The position numbers were made by a program, and so were the translations under genes. Source: Alphaproteobacteria bacterium (GTDB taxonomy: Bacteria; Pseudomonadota; Alphaproteobacteria; Micropepsales; Micropepsaceae). From it: a stretch of 45,077 nucleotides of DNA. The DNA lies in contig JANYAR010000060.1 in the NCBI GenBank assembly GCA_025361185.1, positions 1 through 45,077 on the forward strand, written 5' to 3'. Numbering within the stretch: position 1 is the stretch's first letter; each line of letters starts with the position of its first letter. Positions 7,146 through 15,334 of the stretch are shown here, one piece after another. The notes below the pieces were generated by a model. The model saw only the letters and a list, made by a program, of their open reading frames with translations, was not told the DNA's origin and made no database searches.

Positions 7146-8618
7146 ATGTTCGGCAAGCGTTCCGTTTCCGAGCCGGCCGTTGGAAAGCTCGCTGCCGCAG
7201 CACGTGAGCCGGTAGCGGCGCCGCGCGCCGCCCAGCCCGCAGCTGCTCAGCCCGCGGCCCAGCCCGCACCCGCCGCTCCGTCCTCGGCACAGGCAGCGCC
7301 GCAGGCGTCCAAGCCGGCTGCGCGGTCGGTGGTCGACACGCGCTCGGAAGATTACTACCAGATCAAGTCCACGATCTTTACCGCCCTGATCGACACCATC
7401 GATCTGGCGCAGCTGGCACAGCTCGACCCCGATTCGGCGCGCGAGGAAATCCGCGACATCGTCAACGAGATCATCTCGATCAAGGCAGTGGTGATGTCCA
7501 TCGCCGAGCAGGAACATCTGCTGCAGGATATCTGCAACGATGTCCTGGGCTATGGTCCGCTGGAGCCGCTTCTGGCCCGCGACGACATCGCCGACATCAT
7601 GGTCAATGGCGCCAATCGGGTCTTCATCGAAGTCCAGGGCAAGGTGCAGCTCACCAATATCCGCTTCCGCGACAACGCCCAGCTGATGAACATCTGTCAG
7701 CGTATCGTGTCGCAGGTCGGCCGCCGGGTCGATGAATCCTCGCCCATTTGCGACGCGCGCCTGCTGGACGGCTCCCGCGTCAACGTCATTGGCCCTCCGC
7801 TCAGCCTGGACGGTCCCACGCTGACCATTCGTAAGTTCAAGAAGGACAAGCTGAAACTGGAGGATCTGGTCAAGTTCGGCTCGATCAGCCCGGACGCGGC
7901 CCGCGTGCTGCAGGTGATCGGCCGCTGCCGCTGCAACATCCTGATCTCCGGCGGTACGGGTTCGGGCAAGACCACGCTGCTCAACTGCATGACCGCCTAT
8001 ATCGACACCGAAGAACGCGTCATCACCTGCGAAGACGCCGCCGAACTCCAGCTGCAACAGCCCCATGTGGTGCGGCTGGAAACCCGCCCGCCCAACCTGG
8101 AAGGGCAGGGCACGATTTCGATGCGCGACCTGGTGCGAAACTGCCTGCGTATGCGCCCCGAACGCATCATCGTGGGCGAAGTGCGCGGACCCGAGGCGTT
8201 CGATCTTTTGCAGGCGATGAACACCGGCCATGACGGTTCCATGGGCACGCTGCACGCCAACTCCCCGCGCGAAGCGATGGGCCGTCTGGAATCGATGATC
8301 ACCATGGGCGGCTTCTCGTTGCCGATGAAGACCATCCGGGAAATGATCGTGGGCTCGATCGATATCATCATTCAGGCCGAGCGCATGCGCGACGGCTCGC
8401 GTCGTATCACCAAGATCACCGAAGTCATCGGCACCGAAGGCGATGTCGTCATTACCCAGGACCTGGTCACCTATGAGATCCAGGGCGAGGACGAGGCGGG
8501 CAAGCTGCGCGGCAAGCATGTCGGTACCGGCGTTGTCCGCCCCAATTTTTGGGAGCGCGCCCGCTACTACAATCTGGAAAAAGAGCTGGCCGACGCCTTG
8601 GACAAGGTCAACCAATGA
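7146..8618 (+). CDS. cpaF: Tad pilus motor ATPase CpaF/TadA
   Basis: A 490-residue secretion ATPase powering Flp pilus assembly. Residues about 15-62 are an Ala/Pro/Gln-rich linker, then an N-terminal helical domain (about 70-190) and the RecA-like ATPase core. Motifs seen: Walker [10 protein letters not shown] at about 268-276, Asp box [10 protein letters not shown] at about 295, Walker B region RIIVGEVRG at about 340, and His box [14 protein letters not shown] at about 366-379. The order and length match the GspE/PilB-type TadA subfamily. Its TGA overlaps the tadB ATG (ATGA), implying translational coupling. Confidence 0.96.
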   Translation: MFGKRSVSEPAVGKLAAAAREPVAAPRAAQPAAAQPAAQPAPAAPSSAQAAPQASKPAARSVVDTRSEDYYQIKSTIFTALIDTIDLAQLAQLDPDSAREEIRDIVNEIISIKAVVMSIAEQEHLLQDICNDVLGYGPLEPLLARDDIADIMVNGANRVFIEVQGKVQLTNIRFRDNAQLMNICQRIVSQVGRRVDESSPICDARLLDGSRVNVIGPPLSLDGPTLTIRKFKKDKLKLEDLVKFGSISPDAARVLQVIGRCRCNILISGGTGSGKTTLLNCMTAYIDTEERVITCEDAAELQLQQPHVVRLETRPPNLEGQGTISMRDLVRNCLRMRPERIIVGEVRGPEAFDLLQAMNTGHDGSMGTLHANSPREAMGRLESMITMGGFSLPMKTIREMIVGSIDIIIQAERMRDGSRRITKITEVIGTEGDVVITQDLVTYEIQGEDEAGKLRGKHVGTGVVRPNFWERARYYNLEKELADALDKVNQ

Positions 8619-9586
8619 TTTTTCTGGTCGGCATTCTGTTCGCGCTTGCGCTTGGTGGCGCGGCTTTCGCATTCACCGGCGGCGACGAGGTGGCCCAGAA
8701 GCGCGTCGCTGCCGTGGCCAAGCCGGCCGGCAATGCGCGCGGCCGCGGCACCACCCCGCAGCAGGATGCCGCCCTGAAGCGCAAGAACGTCGCGGTCATG
8801 TTGAAGGACGTGGAAAAGAACCGCGCGGCCAAAAAGGAACGGCCCACCATGCGCCGGCGCCTGGAGCAGGCCGGCTTTCCCAAGGCCAGCCCGCGCACCT
8901 TCTGGATGATCTGCGGCATCGTCGCCTGCGTCGCGGCGGGTATTGCAATATACACGCATCAGACGCCTCTGGTGATCGCGCTGGCTGTTTTTGTGGTTGG
9001 CCTGGGGCTGCCGCGCTGGGTGCTGGGATTCCTCACCAATCGCCGCAAGAAGAAGTTCACCGAGAATTTTGCCACCGCCATCGACGTTATCGTGCGCTCG
9101 GTCAGATCGGGCCTTCCCACCAACGAGGCCCTGCGCATCGTCGCGCGCGAAATTCCCAATCCGGTCGGCAGCGAATTCCATAGTTTGGTGGAAAGCATGA
9201 AGGTCGGCGTCACCTTGGACCAGGCGTTGAAGCGGATGATGGACTCCATGCCCACGCCCGAAGTCGGCTTTTTTGCCATCGTCATGACCATTCAGAGCAA
9301 GTCGGGCGGCAATCTGTCTGAAGCCCTGAGCAACCTTGCCTTCGTGCTGCGCGACCGCAAGCGCCTGCAGGGCAAGATCAAGGCGATGTCGTCGGAAGCC
9401 AAGGCCAGCGCCATGATCATCGGTTCACTGCCGCCGGGCGTGATGGGTATCGTCTATCTCACGACCCCGGCCTATATCGCCAAGCTGTTCACCGAACGTG
9501 CCGGCAACCTGATGCTGGCGGGCTGCGTGGTCTGGATGACTTGCGGCATCATGGTGATGCGCAAGATGATCAACTTCAAGCATTAG
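8615..9586 (+). CDS. tadB: Tad inner-membrane platform protein TadB (GspF-like)
   Basis: A 323-residue T2SS-F family membrane protein, one of the two platform proteins that couple the CpaF motor to pilin insertion. Membrane segments lie at about 2-19, 95-145 and 265-320; the T2SSF domain lies between (FATAIDVIVRSVRSGLPTNEALRIVA, then IVMTIQSKSGGNLSEALSNLA). The start at 8615 overlaps the cpaF stop as ATGA and begins with a membrane segment; Met codons further upstream lie inside cpaF. A basic linker (KKNRAAKKERPTMRRRL) precedes the second membrane pair. Confidence 0.94.
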   Translation: MIFLVGILFALALGGAAFAFTGGDEVAQKRVAAVAKPAGNARGRGTTPQQDAALKRKNVAVMLKDVEKNRAAKKERPTMRRRLEQAGFPKASPRTFWMICGIVACVAAGIAIYTHQTPLVIALAVFVVGLGLPRWVLGFLTNRRKKKFTENFATAIDVIVRSVRSGLPTNEALRIVAREIPNPVGSEFHSLVESMKVGVTLDQALKRMMDSMPTPEVGFFAIVMTIQSKSGGNLSEALSNLAFVLRDRKRLQGKIKAMSSEAKASAMIIGSLPPGVMGIVYLTTPAYIAKLFTERAGNLMLAGCVVWMTCGIMVMRKMINFKH

Positions 9587-9598
9587 GGAGGAAAAGAG

Positions 9599-10570
9599 AT
9601 GGACCATCTTATGAACCTCCTGTTCGACAAGAGCTTCCTGGTCATGCTTTGTGTCGGCATCATGGCCTTCGCCACGATAGTGACCCTGGGCATGCCCTAT
9701 CTGGAAAATAACGGGCTGAACGACCGTCTCAAATCGGTGGCGGCTCGCCGCGAGGAATTGCGCGCCAAGCATCATGCGGCCTTGAATGCCAAGCGTGGAT
9801 CCCTGCGGATCGAGCCGACGTCCTACATGAAAGCGACCCTGGACCGCTTCAAGCTGGGCAATATCCTGGAAAGCGAGAATTCCCGCGAAAAACTGGGTTC
9901 CGCCGGCTATCGCGGTCAGGCGCCGCTCATCACCTTCATGTTTTTCCGCTTCGTGATGCCGTTCATCGTTTTCAGCGTGACCCTGTTCTATCTGTTTCTG
10001 ATTCTGCATCTGACCTGGTCGCCGGTGCAGAAGGTTGGGGCGGCCTTTGTCGGCGCCCTGATCGGTTTCTATGTGCCCGACCTGTTCGTCAACAACATGA
10101 TCGCCCGCCGCCAGACGTCCATTATGCGGGCTTTTCCGGACGCACTGGATCTGATGCTGATCTGCGTGGAATCCGGCATGTCGATCGAGAGCTCGTTTAA
10201 CCGTGTGGCGAGCGAGATCGGCTCTCAATCGGCGGAACTGGCCGAGGAGCTGGCGCTCACCACCGCCGAACTCAGCTATTTGCCGGATCGCCGCCAGGCC
10301 TTCGACAATCTCGCCAAGCGTTGCGGCCATGCCGGCGTGCGCGCGGTCGCGACCGCGCTCAACCAGGCCGAGAAATATGGTACGCCCTTGGGCGCCGCGC
10401 TTCGCGTCACCGCCAACGAAAACCGCGAAATGCGCATGCAGGAGGCCGAACGCAAAGCCGCGTCGCTTCCCGCCAAGCTGACCGTCCCGATGATCATCTT
10501 CTTCCTGCCCTGTCTGTTCGTGGTCATCATGGGGCCGGCTGTTCTCACCATCAAAAAGATGATGCATTGA
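9599..10570 (+). CDS. tadC: Tad inner-membrane platform protein TadC (GspF-like)
   Basis: A 323-residue partner of TadB with the same T2SSF-type domain (FPDALDLMLICVESGMSIESSFNRVA, then VATALNQAEKYGTPLGAALRVTA) and membrane segments at about 12-33, 118-160 and 295-318. A GGGAGG ribosome-binding site stands before the ATG. It is the last recognisable gene of the operon; a palindrome cluster follows directly. No TadE/TadF minor pilins or TadG are found downstream, so they must be elsewhere or absent. Confidence 0.94.
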   Translation: MDHLMNLLFDKSFLVMLCVGIMAFATIVTLGMPYLENNGLNDRLKSVAARREELRAKHHAALNAKRGSLRIEPTSYMKATLDRFKLGNILESENSREKLGSAGYRGQAPLITFMFFRFVMPFIVFSVTLFYLFLILHLTWSPVQKVGAAFVGALIGFYVPDLFVNNMIARRQTSIMRAFPDALDLMLICVESGMSIESSFNRVASEIGSQSAELAEELALTTAELSYLPDRRQAFDNLAKRCGHAGVRAVATALNQAEKYGTPLGAALRVTANENREMRMQEAERKAASLPAKLTVPMIIFFLPCLFVVIMGPAVLTIKKMMH

Positions 10571-10576
10571 GGAGCG

Positions 10577-10725
10577 GTTCGCCGTAAGGCGAACGAAATG
10601 GTCCAGTGGACCATTTCGAGCGACGAAAGCTACGTCACGCGGTTGCTTAGCGACAGCGTAAGCAACGGTGAGCAGGTCCAGTGGACCTGCGAAAGTAGCG
10701 AAGGCCGCGAGCTTGAGCGAGCGGC
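10577..10725. repeat. Cluster of mosaic palindromes after tadC
   Basis: At least four perfect hairpins in 150 bases: arms 10577-10583/10588-10594 (GTTCGCC, GTAA loop); 10595-10604/10608-10617 (GAAATGGTCC, AGT loop); 10642-10649/10659-10666; and 10672-10679/10683-10690 (GCAGGTCC, AGT loop). A weaker pair is at 10704-10708/10721-10725. The GGTCC-AGT-GGACC core occurs twice. No reading frame is convincing. This looks like an intergenic palindromic repeat family; it may also end or stabilise the tad transcript. Confidence 0.8.
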
Positions 10726-10835
10726 AGGCGCGGAAACAAGCTCTGTTGCTATCTATCGCCGGCCCTTCAGGACCTCGTTCTAGCAAGCAACTTGGATGCG
10801 CTTCTCTTTGAGCGCGGAAACAACGTGAGTGCCGG

Positions 10836-10988
10836 TCATCTAACGCGCCGAACTGCCCGATAGGCCATCCGGGCCGCAATCATCCCAGCGAAGGCCACTG
10901 CAAGCGCCTAGTACCAAGCAAGCCCAATGACTTGCAGCACCAGCAGCAAGACCCCGCCAACAGCAGTGCTAACGATTGCTTCGTTCAT
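10836..10988 (-). pseudogene. Small membrane ORF interrupted by an in-frame amber codon
   Basis: From the ATG at 10988 the frame encodes 26 mostly hydrophobic residues (MNEAIVSTAVGGVLLLV, ending LAWY), then TAG at 10908-10910, then continues in the same frame for 23 residues of a second hydrophobic and then basic segment (ALAVAFAGMIAARMAYRAVRRVR) to a TGA at 10836-10838. Read through the amber codon this would be a compact two-helix membrane protein with a basic tail. It starts 21 bases after the neighbouring small membrane gene on the same strand, so the two probably form a unit. It could be a recent nonsense mutation, two micro-ORFs, or a chance reading. No function is assigned. Confidence 0.35.
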
Positions 10989-11009
10989 GGAGCCAATTTT
11001 TCGCTCATG

Positions 11010-11231
11010 TCAGCGACGTTCGATCCTGTTTCCGTACCAGAAGACAAAGACCAGGTAGAGGGTGAATGCCGCTACAAAGAACATCCCATCCCGGTTCCAG
11101 CCAAAGCTTCGGTTCAGAAGCGCCGCTATTCTGTCCGCGCACCAAAAACCCAGGGCCAACAGAACCAGGCCCAGCACGGCATCAATCTTGCCCTCAATTC
11201 GCCTGATGCGGCTTCGCAGTTCCTCGTCCAT
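11010..11231 (-). CDS. Small two-helix membrane protein, unknown function
   Basis: A 73-residue protein: a charged, possibly coiled N-terminus (MDEELRSRIRRIEGKID), two hydrophobic segments (about 18-38 and 51-68), and a basic end (GNRIERR). The start at 11231 is chosen because the charged N-terminus is then complete; an upstream in-frame Met at 11303 lies inside the neighbouring terminator region. The ribosome-binding site is weak. The hydrophobic pattern and charge distribution look like a real small membrane protein rather than a shadow frame. I do not recognise a family. Confidence 0.55.
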   Translation of the reverse strand: MDEELRSRIRRIEGKIDAVLGLVLLALGFWCADRIAALLNRSFGWNRDGMFFVAAFTLYLVFVFWYGNRIERR

Positions 11232-11301
11232 ACGCCACAAAATACCCCCGCGCCCCCGAAGTACAAGGGAAGAGGCTTGGAACTTTGCCGCCCAACACCG
11301 C

Positions 11302-11335
11302 AAAACAAAAAGGCGCGGATCGCTCCGCGCCTTTT
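11302..11335 (-). terminator. Terminator of the TPR (TadD-like) gene
   Basis: A perfect 12-bp stem (arms 11308-11319 and 11324-11335) with a 4-base loop; on the minus strand it runs into T-rich sequence (complement of 11302-11311). It lies 22 bases beyond the stop codon of the TPR gene. Confidence 0.85.
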
Positions 11336-11356
11336 CTTTCGGTATCTAATTCAGAA

Positions 11357-13264
11357 TCAATAAGCGTTGGCGCTCATGCGCAAGCCGGGGATCGTGTCCT
11401 TGGCCACGGCCTTGACCGGCACCGGCGGCAGCACCTTGGGCACGGGGACCGGCTTGCCGGCATCCGCGGCCTTGACCGGCGGCGGCGTCAGTTTCAGCGT
11501 AACGGCTGCGGCCGGCTTGTCGGCTTCGGCCGTCTTGGCGGGCGCAGGCTTGGTCTCTGCGGTTTTCACCGGCGCGGGAGCGGGCAATTTGGCTGCCGCC
11601 ACCGGGATGGGCTTGCCGGCATCAGCCGCTTTCACAACCGGTGAGGCCGTCGGTGCAGCGGGTTTGGCGGCCTCGGCCGTCTTGGCGGGCGCAGGCTTGG
11701 TCACGGCCACTGTTACAGAAGGGGCAGCCGTCGGTATTTTGGATACCACCACCGGGACGGGTTTGCTCGCATCGGCCGCTTTCACAACCGGCGCTGCTGC
11801 AGACATCGATGCAACCGGCTTTGCAGCTTCGGCCGCCTTGGCAGGCGCAGGCTTGGTGTCAGCCACTTTCACCGCAGCTGAGGTCGGCGTTACCGCAACG
11901 GGTTTGCCGGCCTCGGCCGCCTTCACAACCGGTGCTGTCGCCGCTGTGGTCGGTTTGACAGCTTCCGCCGTCTTGGCGGGCGCAGGCTTGGTCTCGGCCA
12001 GGTTCACCGGCGCGGGCGCTTTGGCCGCCGCCACGGGGATGGCCTTGCTGGCATCGGCTGCTTTCACAACCGGTGCAGCCGAAGAGGTGGCCATAGCCGG
12101 CTTGGACGCTTCGGCGGTCTTGGGCTTGGTCGCGGCTGCTGTTACGGGTGTAGGCATCGGCGTTTTGACCGCCAGCACGGGATTGGTGTTGCTGGTCACA
12201 GTCTTGGCCGCAGGATCGACATCCGCCTTCACAATGTTGGCGATCACCGGCTTGGCAGGGCCTTGCTGGGCCACCGTATCCACTTTGGCCGGCTGCGCGG
12301 CCATGGTCTTGGATTGCGGCGCGGGCTGCAGCGGGCGCGGCGCATTTGTTGCGACACTTGTTGCGACGCTTGTTGCGACGCTGGCGGTGGTCACGGTTTT
12401 GGCGGGGTGAACAGGACCCGCCAACGGGTCCACCGGCACGCGCTGCATGACGACTCGATTGTCATGCGCTTCCGGAGCGGGTGAAACCGCATTGTGTGCG
12501 AGCTGTGGTGTGGCGCTGCTGGCGCCACTGGCGGAAGCACTGACGGGGGGATGCGGCGCAGTATTGCTGGCCGCTGCCGGTGCTTGCGTCTGATTGCGCG
12601 CCACGGAAATTTGCGCCGGCGGTGTCTGGGCTGCGACCGGGGCGGGCACATCGGCCGCCAGAGAACGGATCAGCGAAATATTGCGGGCAATCTTGGCGTC
12701 GCTGTTGCCTCCGGCGCTTTCGGCGCGCGCGGCCAGCTTGTGAGCCATGTCGGGATCCTTGGCCAGCATGCGCGACAACGCATAGTTGTTCAGAACGCTT
12801 GGTTCCTCGGGCTTGACCGCCAGAGCATGTTCATAGGCCTGCTGGGCGCTTTTCTGGTCGCCGATCTGGTCATAGGCGACGCCCAAGGCCGAATAGATCG
12901 TCCAGTCGCTGGGCTGCAATTGCTGGGCGCGGGTCAGGAAGTTCACTGCGTCCGTGGGGCGTCCCATCGCGGCCAATGTCTTGCCATATTCGCTGATGAC
13001 GCGGCCGTCATCGGAGGCCACCATCATCAGCTGCGACAGATGCTTGATTGCTTCGGGATACTGACCCGCCAGCCGCAGCAATTGCGCCTGGCGGATGCTG
13101 TCCTCCAGATTGGTGGCGGGCTCGGCCGCGGCGGCCTTTTCCACCGGCTTGGCGGCGGGCTTGGAATCGGAATCGAACCATCCGGCATGGGCCGGGACGG
13201 CGATGGCCGAACAGCCGAGCATCAGCACGACGGTCAGCGGAATTCTTCGGATTGCGAAAGCCAT
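11357..13264 (-). CDS. TPR protein (TadD-like) with long Ala/Pro/Lys repeat tail
   Basis: A 635-residue secreted protein. A signal peptide ends near AVPAHA (residue 27). Residues about 50-200 form TPR repeats (LLRLAGQYPEAIKHLSQL, ISEYGKTLAAMGRPTDAV, SALGVAYDQIGDQKSAQQAY), the kind found in TadD, a periplasmic pilus assembly factor. The following 430 residues are low complexity: Ala, Pro, Lys, Val and Thr in repeats of about 50 residues built from PVVKAAD.(S/G)KP and TKPAPAKTAEA units. A triple SVAT repeat (about residues 294-305) is encoded by three 12-bp copies. Its position after the tad operon, on the opposite strand, and the TPR type support a TadD role; the tail is far longer than expected and may span periplasm or bind the cell wall. 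Confidence 0.75.
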   Translation of the reverse strand: MAFAIRRIPLTVVLMLGCSAIAVPAHAGWFDSDSKPAAKPVEKAAAAEPATNLEDSIRQAQLLRLAGQYPEAIKHLSQLMMVASDDGRVISEYGKTLAAMGRPTDAVNFLTRAQQLQPSDWTIYSALGVAYDQIGDQKSAQQAYEHALAVKPEEPSVLNNYALSRMLAKDPDMAHKLAARAESAGGNSDAKIARNISLIRSLAADVPAPVAAQTPPAQISVARNQTQAPAAASNTAPHPPVSASASGASSATPQLAHNAVSPAPEAHDNRVVMQRVPVDPLAGPVHPAKTVTTASVATSVATSVATNAPRPLQPAPQSKTMAAQPAKVDTVAQQGPAKPVIANIVKADVDPAAKTVTSNTNPVLAVKTPMPTPVTAAATKPKTAEASKPAMATSSAAPVVKAADASKAIPVAAAKAPAPVNLAETKPAPAKTAEAVKPTTAATAPVVKAAEAGKPVAVTPTSAAVKVADTKPAPAKAAEAAKPVASMSAAAPVVKAADASKPVPVVVSKIPTAAPSVTVAVTKPAPAKTAEAAKPAAPTASPVVKAADAGKPIPVAAAKLPAPAPVKTAETKPAPAKTAEADKPAAAVTLKLTPPPVKAADAGKPVPVPKVLPPVPVKAVAKDTIPGLRMSANAY

Positions 13265-13529
13265 GGGGGCAGCCTTTTGGAACGCTACCGCGACTTTGCC
13301 TGCCCCCCAGTCAACAAACCCTTAAGTATATTCCGTCAGATATAACGATCCGGAGGCATGAGTCTTTTTGGGCTTTCGGAGCTCTTGGCGTATTGCCGAT
13401 GCGTGCAGCTTGTGGGTGTGCTGGCGCGCATCGTTTGCACGCTATCGCAAGGTAACCGAATTCCTGTATGCCATGAATGTTTCGTTAACGCCCAAGTCCT
13501 GACGCAATAAAGGTTTAACCTTTTCGATC

Positions 13530-14549
13530 ATGTCCGAGCGCTTCCTCGCCCTTGCCGCCCTGATCGCCTTTGTGGTGCTGGTGATCGGCGCGTTGCTGAC
13601 AGGCGGAAATCTTGGAATGGACAATTCCGCGCCCATGCGCGTCTCCTTCCAGATCGCCACCGGTTCCACCGAAGGGGTCTATTTCCCGGTGGGCCAGGCC
13701 ATGGCGGGGCTGATCAGTCATCCGCTGGGCGTGGGCCGCTGCGATACCGCGACCGTCTGCGGTCCCGCCGGGGTGATCTTGTCGGCGCGCACCAGCGAAG
13801 GCACCACCGACAATCTGCGCAGCGTCGATCAAGGACTGGTGGAGTCCGGCTTCGCCGACGGCGATGTGATTGCCGCCGCGGTGGCGGGGCAAGGCGCCTT
13901 CCGGCGGCCGGCACGCCACCTGCGCGTCATTGCCGGCCTGTTCGCCGAAGAGACCCACCTGGTGGCATTGGTTCAATCCAATATTCAATCCGTCTCCGAC
14001 TTGCGCGGGAAGCGGGTTCTGATGGGGCCGCCCAACAGCGGCGCGCTGATGCGCGCGCGCGCAATTCTTTCGGCCTACCGGGTACATGCCCGCGAGGTCA
14101 TATCCGATGAAACCGCGGCTCAGATGATGAAGGACGGCAAGATCGACGCCTATTTCGCGGTGGCGGGTGTGCCGCTGGATTCGATCAGGGATGTGCTTGT
14201 GCGTCATGTGGCGCACCTGGTGCCGATCGACGGGGAAGGCCGCGACCGGCTGGTCAAGATGGTGCCGCAGCTTTCTGCTGCTTTGATCGCGGCCGGCGCC
14301 TATCCGGGCACGGCCGCGGTGGAGACTGTGGCGACGCGCGCCTATTGGGTGACACGAGATACCGAGGCCGACCCGTTGATCTATGGCATCGCGCGCGCGC
14401 TGTTCAATCCCGCAAACCGCGAGACCCTGGTTGCCAGCCATCCCAGCGCGGGCGAAATTGGGTTGGACAGCGCTGCCATCCATCCGCCTGCTCCGCTGCA
14501 TCCCGGCGCGGCACGGTTCTATCGCGAAAAAGGCATGCTTTTGGACTGA
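13530..14549 (+). CDS. TAXI-family TRAP transporter solute-binding protein
   Basis: A 339-residue protein of the TAXI (TRAP-associated extracytoplasmic immunogenic) family. An N-terminal hydrophobic segment (about 5-25) serves as signal or anchor. The family pattern is clear: FQIATGSTEGVYFPVGQAMAG, then the LRVIAGLFAEETHLVAL and VSDLRGKRVLMGPPNSGALMRA segments, then IDAYFAVAGVPLDSI. These proteins bind a small acid or similar solute for a TRAP membrane pair. No DctQ/M-type membrane gene is next to it, so it is an orphan receptor here. The downstream gene converges on it. Confidence 0.88.
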   Translation: MSERFLALAALIAFVVLVIGALLTGGNLGMDNSAPMRVSFQIATGSTEGVYFPVGQAMAGLISHPLGVGRCDTATVCGPAGVILSARTSEGTTDNLRSVDQGLVESGFADGDVIAAAVAGQGAFRRPARHLRVIAGLFAEETHLVALVQSNIQSVSDLRGKRVLMGPPNSGALMRARAILSAYRVHAREVISDETAAQMMKDGKIDAYFAVAGVPLDSIRDVLVRHVAHLVPIDGEGRDRLVKMVPQLSAALIAAGAYPGTAAVETVATRAYWVTRDTEADPLIYGIARALFNPANRETLVASHPSAGEIGLDSAAIHPPAPLHPGAARFYREKGMLLD

Positions 14550-14561
14550 TGCGTGCCAGCG

Positions 14562-15221
14562 CTAGACAATTGCGGCATCGATCTCCGCCTGCGCCGCCTT
14601 TCGCCATTCCTGCATCGCCGGCAGCGCCATCATGCGGTCCATATAGGAGCGCACGGGCGCCGGCACATCCACGCCATAGGTGAGAAAGCGCGATACCACC
14701 GGCGCATACATGCAGTCGGCCACCGACAATTTTCCGAACAGGAACGGTCCCTTGTAGGCCGCAAGGGCCCATTCCCATGCCGACAGGATACGGGCGATCT
14801 GGGTCTTTGTGTCTTCGCGCAGTTCCGGCAGTTCTTTTTTGCGGGCGAATTCCATGGTGAGCTGATCGCGCACATCAGGAAAACCGGAATGCATCTCGCA
14901 GGCATAGGAACGCGCCATCGCGCGCGCGGCAGGCTCCACCGGCCAAAGTCCAGCTTGCGGGTGGCGCTCGGCCAGGGTTTCGCAGATGGCAAGACTATCC
15001 CAGACCGTCTGGGTCGTTCCCTGTTCTTCGATCTTCAGCACCGGCACCTTGCCTGCCGGAGAATGTTTCAGGATCTGCTCGCGGGTGGTGGGGCTATCGG
15101 TCTGGCGCAGGCGGATGTCCACGGTTTCAAACGGCTCGCCAACGGCCATCAGCGCCACAAAGGGGCGCAAACTCCAGCTCGACCAGCTGCGGGTGCCGAC
15201 AATCAGGGTATAGCGGGCCAT
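14562..15221 (-). CDS. Glutathione S-transferase family protein
   Basis: A 219-residue cytosolic GST. The thioredoxin-like N-terminal domain starts MARYTLIVGTRSWSSWSLRP (SWSS pattern at the likely active Ser/Cys position) with SPAGKVPVL (cis-Pro) and DSLAICETLAE (glutathione-binding Ser) in normal positions. An all-helical C-terminal domain follows (FLFGKLSVADCMYAPVVSRF, the conserved N-capping/Asp segment). The start at 15221 has AAGGAG in front. This form resembles the maleylacetoacetate-isomerase/DUF952-like GST group common in proteobacteria; the substrate cannot be read. Confidence 0.9.
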   Translation of the reverse strand: MARYTLIVGTRSWSSWSLRPFVALMAVGEPFETVDIRLRQTDSPTTREQILKHSPAGKVPVLKIEEQGTTQTVWDSLAICETLAERHPQAGLWPVEPAARAMARSYACEMHSGFPDVRDQLTMEFARKKELPELREDTKTQIARILSAWEWALAAYKGPFLFGKLSVADCMYAPVVSRFLTYGVDVPAPVRSYMDRMMALPAMQEWRKAAQAEIDAAIV

Positions 15222-15334
15222 CTTGCTCCTTCGCCGCGCCGGGCGTCGCGCCGGGGCGTGCTTGCGGTTCACAGCCGCGATTCATAAAGTCCATCGCGTC
15301 CTACGGCCATAGCGTCCAACCATAAGAGCAATCC

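Noticed and set aside
7047..8672. 541-codon minus-strand open frame opposite cpaF
   Set aside because: Antisense shadow of a GC-rich gene with all family motifs on the plus strand; composition (His/Asp/Arg rich) is typical of such shadows.
9425..10879. 484-codon minus-strand open frame opposite tadB/tadC
   Set aside because: Shadow of two well-supported membrane proteins; no motif or start signal.
10932..11363. 143-codon plus-strand frame in the small-gene region
   Set aside because: Polar, low-complexity translation with no start signal, antisense to the two small membrane ORFs and running into the terminator.
11367..12410. 347-codon plus-strand frame rich in Ala/Gly/Thr
   Set aside because: Antisense of the repeat tail of the TPR protein; looks protein-like only because the repeat is periodic.
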